Source: Melghirimyces profundicolus
GTDB lineage: Bacteria > Bacillota > Bacilli > Thermoactinomycetales > DSM-45169
Direction: 5' to 3'
Assembly: GCF_003054245.1 (NCBI RefSeq)
Contig: NZ_QBKR01000025.1
Span: 1 to 53,736 of the forward strand
DNA length: 53,736 nucleotides
In this document: positions 16,136 through 24,869 of the stretch, piece by piece
Position numbering within the stretch: position 1 is the stretch's first letter
How the letters are laid out: each line of letters opens with the position of its first letter
The notes under the pieces: model-generated
Database searches by the model: none
What the model was told of the DNA's origin: nothing
What the model saw: the letters and a program-made list of their open reading frames with translations, nothing else
Program-made: the position numbers and the translations under genes

Positions 16136-16972
16136 TTATTTCTTTCCGATTTGTTTTTCAAAGGCGTTTTGAAGTCTTCGTGTTACCGGTCCGGGAGAGC
16201 CTTCCCCGACGGTCCGGCCGTCGATGGAAATGACGGGAGCGACTTCCATGGTGGTGGAAGTGATGAACACTTCGTCGGCCCGGAACAGGGCCTCCACCGA
16301 GGGAGCTTCTTCCCGGACGGGGATTCCCTCCTCCCGTGCCAGTTCCAGAACAACTTCCCGCGTGATTCCGTGGAGGATCAGGTTGTCGGCGGGATGGGTG
16401 ATGAGGGTGCCTTCCCGAACCATGAAGACATTGGTGGAGCTGCCCTCCGTCACCCGTCCGTCCCGGTGGAGGATCGCTTCCTGGCAACCGCGGTCCACGG
16501 CGTTCTGTTTCGCCAGCACCGCTCCCAGCAGGTTGAGGGATTTGATGTCGCAGCGGAGCCAGCGGATATCCCGGTCCGTGATGGCGCGGATTCCCTCCTT
16601 CAATGTTTGCAGCGGGCGGGAAGCTTCCATTGTGTAAGCCACTACCTGCGACCGGCAATGTTCCGGGAAAGGATGGTTTCTCGGAGCGGTTCCTCTGCTG
16701 GCCTGAAGGTAGACATTCCCCTCTGTGAGACCGTTGGTGCGGACCAGTTCCTCCAGCAGGATCTGCAACCGTTCCGGGGAGTGGGGAAGTTCCATCCGGA
16801 TCTCGGACGCACTCTTCGCAAAGCGGCGGAGGTGAGCTTCCAAGCAGAACATCTTTCCTCCGTATACCCGGATGACTTCGTAGATCCCGTCTCCGAATTG
16901 GTAGCCCCGGTCTTCGATGTCCACCCGGGCTTGGTTTCTTGGAATGAATTTGTCGTCAAAAAGGATTTGCAT
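16136..16972 (-). CDS. dat: D-amino acid aminotransferase
   Basis: The 278-residue PLP fold-type IV enzyme has RGYQFGDGIYEVIRVY near residue 22, the PLP lysine at 144 in RCDIKSLNLLGAV, and VTEGSSTNVF with the conserved glutamate. Size and motifs fit D-alanine aminotransferase (282-283 residues in Bacillus). It interconverts D-alanine and D-glutamate with their keto acids, feeding peptidoglycan synthesis. Branched-chain aminotransferase and ADC lyase share the fold but differ around the lysine. The ATG at 16972 has GAGGAGG upstream. It is divergent from nrdJ. Confidence 0.92.
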   Translation of the reverse strand: MQILFDDKFIPRNQARVDIEDRGYQFGDGIYEVIRVYGGKMFCLEAHLRRFAKSASEIRMELPHSPERLQILLEELVRTNGLTEGNVYLQASRGTAPRNHPFPEHCRSQVVAYTMEASRPLQTLKEGIRAITDRDIRWLRCDIKSLNLLGAVLAKQNAVDRGCQEAILHRDGRVTEGSSTNVFMVREGTLITHPADNLILHGITREVVLELAREEGIPVREEAPSVEALFRADEVFITSTTMEVAPVISIDGRTVGEGSPGPVTRRLQNAFEKQIGKK

Positions 16973-17145
16973 GATGCCAGCCTCCTCGGGAAGGATTAGC
17001 CTAAGTGTGCCTGAAATCCGACCGTTTTGGCAACCGTTTTTATCAAACCGGGAAAAAGCAACCGTTGAATAAGGCGGTGAGAATCAGTGAGATCGCCCGG
17101 AAACCGCTTTGCCCCACCGGACGACTTCTATCGGTTAAATTCAGA

Positions 17146-17196
17146 TTTTGCTCTATATATAGTAGTGGTATAATAGTTGAGAACCTACATATTGCG
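17146..17196 (+). promoter_or_regulatory. nrdJ promoter with two NrdR-box-like sites
   Basis: TATAAT at 17169-17174 has a weak -35 (TTTTGC, 17146-17151) at 17 bp. CTATATATAG (17153-17162) and CTACATATTG (17185-17194) both fit the core of the NrdR box, whose usual form is ACACTATATATTGTGT-like. Their centres are 32 bp apart, about three helical turns, the spacing usual for paired NrdR boxes, and they bracket the -10 element. Confidence 0.65.
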
Positions 17197-17272
17197 ATTT
17201 TCTCATCAATCGATAAAAAACACATCCAGGATTGAATCGCAATGAAAGCCATGAAAGAGGGGGAAACGGGTT

Positions 17273-20200
17273 TTGAAAATCGAGCGCTATTTTACCCGAA
17301 AAGGTCAAGATCCCTATCAGACCGTCGAATATGACAAACGGGACTGCCGCATCACCAATCCGGATGGATCCGTCGTGTTCGAGATGAAAGGGGCGGAGAT
17401 CCCCAAGCAATGGTCCCAAGTGGCCGCCGATATCATGATCTCCAAGTACTTTCGGAAAGCCGGTGTTCCACAGTACGACGACGCGGGGAATCCGATCCTG
17501 GATGAAGAAGGAAATCCTGTCACCGGTCCCGAGCGGAGCGCCAAGCAGGTGATCCACCGGCTGGCGGGATGCTGGCGTGAATGGGGCGAGAAATACGGCT
17601 ATTTCGATACGGAGGAAGATGCTCAGGCCTTTTACGATGAACTCGTTTACATGATGCTTCACCAGATGGCCGCTCCCAACTCGCCTCAATGGTTCAACAC
17701 CGGGCTGGCCTATGCCTACGGCATTAAAGGCAAGCCCCAGGGGCACTACTATGTCGATCCGGAAACGGAAGAACTGAGGAAAGGGGAAGACGCTTATACC
17801 CGGCCCCAGCCCCACGCCTGCTTCATCCAGTCGGTGGAAGACGACTTGGTGAACGAAGGGGGCATCATGGACCTTTGGGTCCGGGAAGCCCGTCTTTTCA
17901 AGTACGGAAGCGGAACCGGCTCCAACTTTTCCAACATTCGCGGGAAAGGGGAGCCGCTCTCCGGTGGGGGCACTTCTTCCGGTTTGCTGTCCTTCCTGAA
18001 AATCGGGGACCGGGCCGCAGGAGCCATCAAGTCCGGCGGAACGACGCGTCGTGCCGCCAAGATGGTGACCCTGGATCTGGACCACCCCGATGTGGAAGAG
18101 TTCATCAATTGGAAGTCCAACGAGGAGAAAAAAGTGCGTGCCTTGATCGAAGCCGGATACGACCCGTCTTTCAACGGGGAGGCCTATGAAACGATTTCGG
18201 GGCAGAACTCCAACAACTCCGTGCGCGCTCCCCACAAGTTCTTCCAGGCTCTGGAGGAAGAGGGAGGTTGGAACCTGATCCGCCGGACCGACGGCAAAGT
18301 GAGCAAAACGGTTCCGGCCAAAGAGCTCTGGCGTCAGATCGCGGAGGCGGCCTGGGAGTGTGCCGATCCCGGCCTTCAATACGATGGAACCATCAACGAA
18401 TGGCACACTTGTCCCGCCGGAACCGACGGGCAGTTGGGAGCCCGTCACAACCGGATTAACGCTTCCAACCCTTGTTCCGAGTACATGTTTCTGGACAACA
18501 CGGCTTGCAACCTGGCGTCCTTGAATCTGCTGCGGTTTTTCGATGTGGAGAACACCCGGTTCGATATTCCGGCACTGAAGCACGCCTCCCGCCTCTGGAC
18601 CATCGTGCTGGAGATTTCCGTTCTGATGGCACAATATCCGTCACGCGAGATCGCCAAACTCTCCTACGAATATCGGACGCTGGGGCTGGGCTACGCCAAC
18701 ATCGGTACCGTTCTGATGGTGTCGGGCATCCCGTACGATTCGGACGAAGCGCTGGCCATCACCGGGGCTGTCACCGCCATCATGACCGGGACCGCTTACG
18801 CCGCATCGGCAGAGATGGCGAAGGAACTGGGACCCTTCAAGGCGTTCCCGGTCAACCGGGAGCATATGCTCCGGGTGATCCGAAATCATCGCCGGGCTGC
18901 TTACAACGTCCCGGATGAGGAATACGAGGATCTCACCATCAAACCGATGGGAATCCATCCGACCCACTGCCCGCCGGATCTGTTGGAGGCGGCGCGCCAA
19001 AGTTGGGATGAAGCCCTGGAACTGGGTGAGAAGCACGGTTACCGCAACGCCCAGGCTACGCTGCTGGCGCCCACGGGAACGATCGGTCTGCTGATGGATT
19101 GCGACACCACCGGGGTGGAGCCCGATTTCGCCTTGGTGAAGTTCAAGAAACTGGCCGGCGGGGGTTATTTCAAAATCGCCAACCAATCGATCCGCCCGGC
19201 TTTGAAAAACCTGGGTTACCGGGAAGAGGAGATCCGGGACATCTTGAATTACGTCACCGGTACCCTCAGCCTCGACGGAGCGCCGCACATCAATCGGGAA
19301 ACCCTGAAGGAGAAAGGATTGACCGACGAAGAACTGGACCGGGTGGAAGAAAGCCTGCCGACCGTTTTTGAACTCCCCTTCGCCTTCAACAGCTGGGTTC
19401 TGGGAGAAGATTGCATGAAGCGTCTCGGGTTCGGGCCGGAGACCTACCAATCGCCGGATTTCAACTTCCTGCGGGCTCTCGGATTCACCCGGGCCCAGAT
19501 CGAAGAAGCCAATGACGTCATCTGCGGGCGGATGACCACCGAAGGGGCACCGCATCTGAAAGAGGAACATTACCCGGTGTTTGACACCGCCAACCCCTGC
19601 GGAAAGCACGGGAAACGGTTCATCCACTACATGGGACATCTTCGGATGATGGCCGCGGCCCAGCCCTTCCTCTCCGGAGCGATCTCCAAGACGATCAATA
19701 TGCCGGAAGAATCATCTGTGGAAGATATCCAGCACGCTTACCATGAAGGGTGGACCCTGGGTTTGAAAGCCGTGGCACTGTACCGGGATGGTTCCAAGAG
19801 TTCTCAACCCCTCAACTCCCGTGGAGACGACAAGGGAGAAGACGAGGAGGAACAGGCGGAGTCCCTCCCGGAAGCTCCGCTCGAAACCGCGGAGGCCCTG
19901 ACCGCCGGCACTTCCCAGATTAAAGAAGTCTACGCAAAAGGGCATGTTCCCAGCGTGCGCCGCCGCCTTCCCCGGAAGCGGGACGGGATTACCCAGGAAG
20001 CACGGGTGGCCGGCCACAAGATTTTTGTCCGGACCGGGGAGTACGAAGATGGTTCCCTCGGGGAGATCTTTATCGACATGCACAAGGCCGGAAGCACCAT
20101 GCGCGGGATGTTGGACGCCTTCGCCGTGGCCGTTTCCCTCGGGTTGCAACACGGTGTTCCGCTGGAGAAGTACATCAATTCGATGACATTCACCCGTTTT

Positions 20201-20599
20201 GAACCGGCCGGGACCGTCAACCATCCGAACATCAAGATGGCCACTTCGGTGATTGACTATGTCTTCCGACTTCTCGGGATGGAGTACTTGGGCCGTACCG
20301 ACTTTGTGCAGGTACCCCCGAAGAAGGAGGAACTCCGAATCTATGCAAACCGCTGGAAACGGGGTCATGTCGAAGCGGAGGAACGGAAAGAGAGAACAGG
20401 GACTCCCGCCCGCGCCAGCTCGGAGTTGAAACAAGCATACCAGGAAGTTACCGGCAGCCGTGAAACGCCACAGGACAACCTGGAAGCCATCCGCGCTTCC
20501 AGCGGAGCCCCGCTCTGCATCGAATGCGGCGGGATGACCAAACGGAACGGTTCCTGCTACGTTTGTCTGGACTGCGGTGCCACCACGGGTTGCTCCTGA
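17273..20599 (+). CDS. nrdJ: Adenosylcobalamin-dependent (class II) ribonucleoside-diphosphate reductase
   Basis: The 1108 residues match the long class II enzymes. YMMLHQMAAPNSPQWFNTG and KYGSGTGSNFSNIRG lie in the N-terminal third, NPCSEYMFLDNTACNLASLN carries an active-site cysteine, and LLAPTGTIGLLMDCDTTGVEP is the conserved loop of the barrel. The C-terminus holds a cysteine-rich zinc ribbon (CIECGG, CYVCLDCGATTGC). It reduces ribonucleotides to deoxyribonucleotides with a cobalamin-derived radical and needs no separate radical subunit, so it works with or without oxygen. The start is TTG at 17273 behind GAGGGGG. Paired NrdR-like boxes cover the promoter. No cobalamin riboswitch is visible upstream. 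Confidence 0.95.
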   Translation: MKIERYFTRKGQDPYQTVEYDKRDCRITNPDGSVVFEMKGAEIPKQWSQVAADIMISKYFRKAGVPQYDDAGNPILDEEGNPVTGPERSAKQVIHRLAGCWREWGEKYGYFDTEEDAQAFYDELVYMMLHQMAAPNSPQWFNTGLAYAYGIKGKPQGHYYVDPETEELRKGEDAYTRPQPHACFIQSVEDDLVNEGGIMDLWVREARLFKYGSGTGSNFSNIRGKGEPLSGGGTSSGLLSFLKIGDRAAGAIKSGGTTRRAAKMVTLDLDHPDVEEFINWKSNEEKKVRALIEAGYDPSFNGEAYETISGQNSNNSVRAPHKFFQALEEEGGWNLIRRTDGKVSKTVPAKELWRQIAEAAWECADPGLQYDGTINEWHTCPAGTDGQLGARHNRINASNPCSEYMFLDNTACNLASLNLLRFFDVENTRFDIPALKHASRLWTIVLEISVLMAQYPSREIAKLSYEYRTLGLGYANIGTVLMVSGIPYDSDEALAITGAVTAIMTGTAYAASAEMAKELGPFKAFPVNREHMLRVIRNHRRAAYNVPDEEYEDLTIKPMGIHPTHCPPDLLEAARQSWDEALELGEKHGYRNAQATLLAPTGTIGLLMDCDTTGVEPDFALVKFKKLAGGGYFKIANQSIRPALKNLGYREEEIRDILNYVTGTLSLDGAPHINRETLKEKGLTDEELDRVEESLPTVFELPFAFNSWVLGEDCMKRLGFGPETYQSPDFNFLRALGFTRAQIEEANDVICGRMTTEGAPHLKEEHYPVFDTANPCGKHGKRFIHYMGHLRMMAAAQPFLSGAISKTINMPEESSVEDIQHAYHEGWTLGLKAVALYRDGSKSSQPLNSRGDDKGEDEEEQAESLPEAPLETAEALTAGTSQIKEVYAKGHVPSVRRRLPRKRDGITQEARVAGHKIFVRTGEYEDGSLGEIFIDMHKAGSTMRGMLDAFAVAVSLGLQHGVPLEKYINSMTFTRFEPAGTVNHPNIKMATSVIDYVFRLLGMEYLGRTDFVQVPPKKEELRIYANRWKRGHVEAEERKERTGTPARASSELKQAYQEVTGSRETPQDNLEAIRASSGAPLCIECGGMTKRNGSCYVCLDCGATTGCS

Positions 20600-20611
20600 T
20601 CATGAGAATGT

Positions 20612-20645
20612 TTCCCGCATCAACGGATGATGCGGGAATTTTTTT
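20612..20645 (+). terminator. Terminator of nrdJ
   Basis: TTCCCGCATCA (20612-20622) pairs with TGATGCGGGAA (20628-20638) and is followed by seven more T. Confidence 0.92.
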
Positions 20646-20735
20646 GTCAACGAACCCCCGTTTATCCGGGGCGGAATATCCCTGAGTAATCGAATCTCCC
20701 AACGCGGTGTATAAAAAAACGGAAGAGGGTTTCAT
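20640..20735 (-). pseudogene. Remnant of an SGNH/GDSL hydrolase gene (first ~32 codons only)
   Basis: On the minus strand an ATG at 20735 with GGGAG seven bases upstream opens a frame reading MKPSSVFLYTALGDSITQG and then YSAPDKRGFVDK. The GDSIT block with its following glycine is the catalytic-serine block I of SGNH (GDSL) hydrolases, placed as in intact proteins. After about residue 32 the frame enters the nrdJ terminator and antisense nrdJ and loses any likeness. The rest of the gene is missing, presumably by deletion. No other SGNH blocks are nearby. Confidence 0.55.
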
Positions 20736-20810
20736 CGGCTGACTCCCATGTTTGTCATCCGTTTTGCCAATCTATTCAACCGGAATGGAAAGCGGAAGGG
20801 CATCTCCCTT

Positions 20811-20840
20811 TTGGGGCCAGAGGTTTTGTCATGGTATAAT
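20811..20840 (+). promoter_or_regulatory. Candidate promoter of the metallophosphoesterase gene
   Basis: Perfect TATAAT at 20835-20840 with TTGGGG 18 bp upstream (20811-20816). The gene starts at 20904. Confidence 0.5.
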
Positions 20841-20903
20841 GTTTTCGTTTCATGGATCCGAACCCATTGCCGCATGAAGCCAACTAAAGGAAGTGGACTT
20901 AAT

Positions 20904-21638
20904 TTGAGTATTTACGCGATCGGCGACTTGCATTTGTCCTTCAATAAGCCGGTGGGGTTGTACGACGTCGATTTTGAGACGGATGTCGACAAGCCCATGG
21001 ATATTTTCGGGTGGGAACGGCACTATGAAAAGATCCGGGATCGTTGGGTGGAGACCGTCGGTCCCGAAGACACCGTGTTGATCCCCGGAGACATCAGCTG
21101 GGCGCTCCGGTTGGAGCAGGCCCGGTACGATTTGGAATGGATTCACGCTTTGCCGGGGAAAAAAGTGCTCTCTCCGGGCAACCATTGTTATTACGCCCAG
21201 AGCAAGAAAAAAGTGAGGGAAGCCCTTCCGGAAGGAATGGAATGGGTGGATGCCGACTACACCCTGGTGGAGGGAAAAGTGGTGGCGGGGACCCGGGGGT
21301 GGAATCTTCCGGGAGACAGTATGTGGGAGGAAGAGACGGACCGGAAAATATACGAAAGACAAGTGGGACGGCTGAAAATGGCGCTGGAATCCGCTGCAAA
21401 AGACCATCCCGACAAAGAACGGATCGTCATGCTCCATTTCCCTCCGGTGACGCGCCGGGTTGTTTCATCGGGCTACATGGACCTTTTAAAAGAGTATGAC
21501 GTGAAAGTGTGCGTCTACGGGCATCTGCACGGGCGCTCCCACCGGGATGCCGTGGAAGGGCAGGTCGAGGGGGTCCGGCTTCAATTGGTTTCCTGTGATT
21601 ATATCGGTTTTGCACCGGTGCCCGTCCAACTGGGTTGA
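20904..21638 (+). CDS. Metallophosphoesterase (calcineurin-like)
   Basis: About 244 residues with all motifs of the calcineurin-like family: GDLHL at the N-terminus (metal Asp and His), PGDISW, GNHCYY, HFPP and the C-terminal GHLHGRSH. It hydrolyses phosphomonoesters or diesters with a two-metal centre; the substrate is unknown. I chose the TTG at 20904 because AAGGAAGTG sits 8 bases upstream and the protein then begins with the first metal-binding strand. The longer frame from 20748 would start before the promoter. It converges with hutH. Confidence 0.85.
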   Translation: MSIYAIGDLHLSFNKPVGLYDVDFETDVDKPMDIFGWERHYEKIRDRWVETVGPEDTVLIPGDISWALRLEQARYDLEWIHALPGKKVLSPGNHCYYAQSKKKVREALPEGMEWVDADYTLVEGKVVAGTRGWNLPGDSMWEEETDRKIYERQVGRLKMALESAAKDHPDKERIVMLHFPPVTRRVVSSGYMDLLKEYDVKVCVYGHLHGRSHRDAVEGQVEGVRLQLVSCDYIGFAPVPVQLG

Positions 21639-21678
21639 GAACTTCCGTTCGGGTCCCGGCTTCCTTTGTCCATAACTG

Positions 21679-21712
21679 GAACCCCCGTTCCGGATATTCG
21701 GAACGGGGGTTC
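21679..21712 (+). terminator. Terminator between the phosphoesterase and hutH
   Basis: GAACCCCCGTTCCG pairs perfectly with CGGAACGGGGGTTC (14 bp) around GATATT. The T run on the plus strand is short (TTCTTCGTT). Confidence 0.8.
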
Positions 21713-21717
21713 TTCGT

Positions 21718-23250
21718 TCAATCGATTTCCCCATCCAGGCTTTTGCGAACCTCGAAAGTCAGTCGACCGCTCAGAATCAGCCGGGCCGCCGTCTCCACGT
21801 CGGAGCGGCTTTCCCGGTCCCCGGTCAGAGGAGGTACGGATTGCCGCAACAGCCGGTGGGCCGTTTCGGTGCCCGCTCCCATTTTCCCCTCGGAGAACTC
21901 CAGTGCTTGGGCGGCACAGAGATATTCCACCGCCAGTGTGCGGGCTGTGTTGGTGATCACGGTGCGAAGCTTCCGGGCGGCAATGGAACCCATGCTGACA
22001 TGGTCTTCCTGGTTGGCCGATGAAGGAATGGAATCGACAGAGGCTGGATGGCAAAGGGTCTTGTTTTCCGAAACCAGGGAAGCGGCCACATATTGCAGGA
22101 TCATGTAACCGGAATGAAGCCCTCCGTTTTGTGTCAGGAAAGGCGGAAGCCCGCTCAGTTGCGGATTGACCAGGCGCTCGGTCCGGCGCTCGGAGATACT
22201 GCCCAATTCCGCCACCGCAATCGTCAGAAAGTCGGCGGCCAAGGCAAGGGGTTGGCCATGGAAATTTCCCCCGGAGATCACTTTCTCTTCTTTGGCGAAC
22301 AGAAGGGGGTTGTCGGTGGCGGCGTTCAATTCCCGCTCCACCACTCCGCGCACAAATTCGTAGGCGTCAAGGGAAGCCCCGTGGACCTGAGGGATGCAGC
22401 GAAGGCTGTAAGCGTCCTGGACTCTCCTTTCTCCGGGCCGGGTCACCCGTCCGCTTCCGGAGAGCAGCTTCCTGATGCGGGACGCCGCTGCAATCTGTCC
22501 GGTTTGGCCTCTTGCTTCGTGAAGAAGGGGGTCAAAGGCGTTTGGAATTCCTCCGAGGGATTCCAAGGTCATCCCCGCCACCGTATCCGCGGCCCACAAC
22601 AGATGTTCCGCCTCCAGCAGGGAGAGGGCTGTGAGGCTGGCCATCATCTGGGTGCCGTTGATCAAAGCGAGACCTTCCTTGGCTTCCAGGCTCAGCCGGG
22701 GAATTTCCGCCTGACGGAGGGCATCGGAAGCGGCCATACGGACTCCTTTCCATGTGACCTCTCCTTCACCGAGAAGGGGGAGGATCATGTGGGCCAAGGG
22801 CGCCAGATCTCCGCTGGCCCCAAGCGACCCCTGGGCGGGGATGACGGGGTGAATCCCGCGGTTTAAAAGATGAAGAAGGGTTTCCACCGTGGATGTCCGC
22901 ACCCCCGAATATCCTTTGGCCAACGCGTTGGCCCGGAGGAGCATCATTCCTCTCACCGTCTCTTCATCGAGGAACTCACCGACGCCGCAGGCGTGACTGC
23001 GGATCAGGTTTTTTTGCAGCTCTGCCGACTGGGAGCGATCGATTACGGTGTCGCTGAATTTGCCGAAACCGGTAGTCACACCGTAGACAGTCCGTCCTTC
23101 CCGGACCAATTGGTCCACCAGTTCGCGGGAGTGATCCATCTTTTCCAATGCCTCCGAAGCCAGGCGGACTTTGACCTCCCCCCGGATGACTCTTTCAAAA
23201 TCGTGAAGAGTCAGTTTTTCACCGTCGATCAACAGTACAGAATGCGTCAT
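21718..23250 (-). CDS. hutH: Histidine ammonia-lyase
   Basis: The 510-residue protein has the MIO-forming Ala-Ser-Gly at 145-147 in GSLGASGDLAPLAH, the substrate-loop tyrosine in VYGVTTGFGKFSD, and the conserved QDAYSLRCIPQVHG. It deaminates histidine to urocanate, the first step of histidine use. None of the other hut genes (hutU, hutI, hutG, hutP) is in this window, so it is isolated here. The ATG at 23250 follows AAAGGAGG. Its leader contains a strong hairpin with a T run, which suggests control by termination, as HutP does in B. subtilis. Confidence 0.93.
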   Translation of the reverse strand: MTHSVLLIDGEKLTLHDFERVIRGEVKVRLASEALEKMDHSRELVDQLVREGRTVYGVTTGFGKFSDTVIDRSQSAELQKNLIRSHACGVGEFLDEETVRGMMLLRANALAKGYSGVRTSTVETLLHLLNRGIHPVIPAQGSLGASGDLAPLAHMILPLLGEGEVTWKGVRMAASDALRQAEIPRLSLEAKEGLALINGTQMMASLTALSLLEAEHLLWAADTVAGMTLESLGGIPNAFDPLLHEARGQTGQIAAASRIRKLLSGSGRVTRPGERRVQDAYSLRCIPQVHGASLDAYEFVRGVVERELNAATDNPLLFAKEEKVISGGNFHGQPLALAADFLTIAVAELGSISERRTERLVNPQLSGLPPFLTQNGGLHSGYMILQYVAASLVSENKTLCHPASVDSIPSSANQEDHVSMGSIAARKLRTVITNTARTLAVEYLCAAQALEFSEGKMGAGTETAHRLLRQSVPPLTGDRESRSDVETAARLILSGRLTFEVRKSLDGEID

Positions 23251-23276
23251 GAATCCTTTCCTCCTTTAGTTGAAAA

Positions 23277-23323
23277 AAGACAAAAAGAAAAGGGGACCGG
23301 TCAGATGGATCCGGTCCCCTTTT
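23277..23323 (-). terminator. Terminator-like hairpin in the hutH leader (possible attenuator)
   Basis: Read leftward, AAAAGGGGACCGG (23323-23311) and CCGGTCCCCTTTT (23300-23288) form a 13-bp stem, and the RNA continues CUUUUUGUCUUUUUU just before the hutH binding site. There is no other gene between hairpin and hutH, so it would stop transcription in the hutH leader unless relieved. Confidence 0.6.
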
Positions 23324-23537
23324 CGCATAGGCGGATGCATGGTTGAAACAGCGGCGTTTTCAATTGTAAGCGGTCCGGTCCGGACCGGAGTTTCCCGGGT
23401 TGATCCATCCACTTCATTGTATTCCCCCCCGGTTGTCCCGGTTTCGAAAAAACAAAAAGGGCTCCCGTCCGGTGGCATCTGTCCCGTTTCTTGAATAGTG
23501 TGCAGTAGTCAGTAGTCTATAGGAAAGAGGAGATTAC

Positions 23538-23996
23538 ATGAGTTGTCCAAGACGGAACATTCTCCCGAACGGGGGCTTTCAAAAAGGGTTATCGCCGTGG
23601 AAAGGCAGAGGGGTTCGGTTGGTTGCCAACCCGGTTCGCAAAGGGGATACCTCGCTGGCCATGAAAGCCGGCAGCTTGGCCTACCAAAATATTTCCGGCC
23701 CCTTTCGAAGCAATTGTGCCTATTATCTTTATTTCCGGGTCTTCAACAACCGTCGGACACCGAGGCCTCCGCAGTTGTTCGCCACGGTGGCTTACCTGGA
23801 CAAAAACAAGCGCCTGTTGAGGTCCACACCGGTTTTGGTGGAAGTTCCCTCCCCGCGTGACCCCCAGTTCGCTTCTTATTTTACCATTGTTCCTCCTCCG
23901 CCCGCTGCAACAAAATATCTTTCGGTGATTTTTTCGGTTCGAAGGGGTTGGATCCTGGTCGATTATGTTTCGGTCACCGCCCACAACGTAGGATGA
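23538..23996 (+). CDS. NTTRR-F1-like / carbohydrate-binding-like small protein, possibly spore-associated
   Basis: The 152-residue protein opens RRNILPNGGFQKGLSPWKG and continues with short beta strands (TSLAMKAGS, YYLYFRVFNN, ILVDYVSVTAHNVG), the jelly-roll pattern of CBM-like NTTRR-F1 domains. In bacilli these cap collagen-like or exosporium proteins; here the domain stands alone without a repeat region. There is no signal peptide. The ATG follows GAGGAG. A TGAATA-type -35 of forespore sigma factors lies at 23492, but the matching -10 is poor. Function unknown. Confidence 0.5.
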   Translation: MSCPRRNILPNGGFQKGLSPWKGRGVRLVANPVRKGDTSLAMKAGSLAYQNISGPFRSNCAYYLYFRVFNNRRTPRPPQLFATVAYLDKNKRLLRSTPVLVEVPSPRDPQFASYFTIVPPPPAATKYLSVIFSVRRGWILVDYVSVTAHNVG

Positions 23997-24037
23997 TTCT
24001 TTCTCCGAGGCCGTGCAGACGGCCTTGTCCCATTTGA

Positions 24038-24067
24038 TTGGAAAGTGTAAAAGGCTTCCCGTATAAT
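24038..24067 (+). promoter_or_regulatory. Candidate promoter of the FMN reductase gene
   Basis: TTGGAA at 24038-24043 and TATAAT at 24062-24067 with an 18-bp spacer. A short hairpin (AGGCCGT/ACGGCCT, 24008-24025) just upstream may end the previous transcript. Confidence 0.55.
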
Positions 24068-24171
24068 GGGGGAGGGGCAAACGATCACTTGAAATCTTCC
24101 TTCCGAAATTGAAGTGTTTCGGTGGGGAGGTCCATTTTCCACCACCCCCCATCATCAAGGAGGAACCGTCG

Positions 24172-24729
24172 TTGAAATTGGTTGCTGTGTCCGGAAGTAT
24201 GAACCCGCATTCCACTACCCGAAAGGCTGTCAGTATCGTTGCCGGGGCGGCCCGGAAAGAAGGGGCGGAAGTGGAAATCATCGATCTCGGGGAATGGAAT
24301 TTGCCGATGTTCGATTGCCGTCCGGATGATTCCACCTATCCCGATCGCGTCCAACGCTTCAAGGAACGTATGCTGGAAGCGGACGGGGTGATCCTGGGTT
24401 CTCCCCAGTATCACGGGACGTTGTCCGGTTGCCTGAAGAATGCCCTCGACTTTATTGGGGCCCGGGAGCTGGAAGGGAAGTTCGTCGCCCTCCTGGGAAC
24501 CGCCGGAGGGGCGCTGGGGGCGACCGACACCTTGAACACCCTGAACATTATCTGCCGGACCCTTCATGCCTGGCCCCTTCCGTCCATGCCTTCCGTTCCA
24601 CGGTCCTTCGAAGCGTTTCTCCCCGACGGCAGGCTGAAGGATGAAAAGCTGCAAGCGCGTCTGGAGAAGCTGGGGAGGGACTTGGTCCGTATCATCCAGC
24701 GGAACCGGGTGGGCACCCTCACCCATTAA
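24172..24729 (+). CDS. NADPH-dependent FMN reductase (flavodoxin-like fold)
   Basis: The 185-residue protein has the flavodoxin-like start KLVAVSGSMNPHSTTRKAV, with the serine-rich FMN phosphate loop, then ILGSPQYHGTLSGCLKNALDF and LLGTAGGALGA, as in azobenzene, chromate and quinone reductases of the NADPH-dependent FMN reductase family. It would transfer electrons from NAD(P)H to FMN and small acceptors. The TTG at 24172 has AAGGAGG 7-8 bases upstream; an ATG at 24109 in the same frame lacks a binding site. Confidence 0.85.
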   Translation: MKLVAVSGSMNPHSTTRKAVSIVAGAARKEGAEVEIIDLGEWNLPMFDCRPDDSTYPDRVQRFKERMLEADGVILGSPQYHGTLSGCLKNALDFIGARELEGKFVALLGTAGGALGATDTLNTLNIICRTLHAWPLPSMPSVPRSFEAFLPDGRLKDEKLQARLEKLGRDLVRIIQRNRVGTLTH

Positions 24730-24763
24730 GGGAGAGGAATTTGGATCCGGACATCGAAAGGGT

Positions 24764-24793
24764 TTATCAATCTCTTCTTTGATATGATATACT
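24764..24793 (+). promoter_or_regulatory. Candidate promoter of mntR
   Basis: TTATCA (24764-24769) and TATACT (24788-24793), 18 bp apart, 77 bp before the start. Confidence 0.45.
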
Positions 24794-24869
24794 TTCACAT
24801 GCACAAAGAGCGCCCCACGTCGGAGATTTTGGTGCCGGACCGGGGTGAAAATGGATAGGGGGAAGGTTC

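Noticed and set aside
16973-17272. Cobalamin riboswitch upstream of nrdJ
   Set aside because: The conserved B12-box and GCCACTG-like elements are absent; NrdR-like boxes explain the region better.
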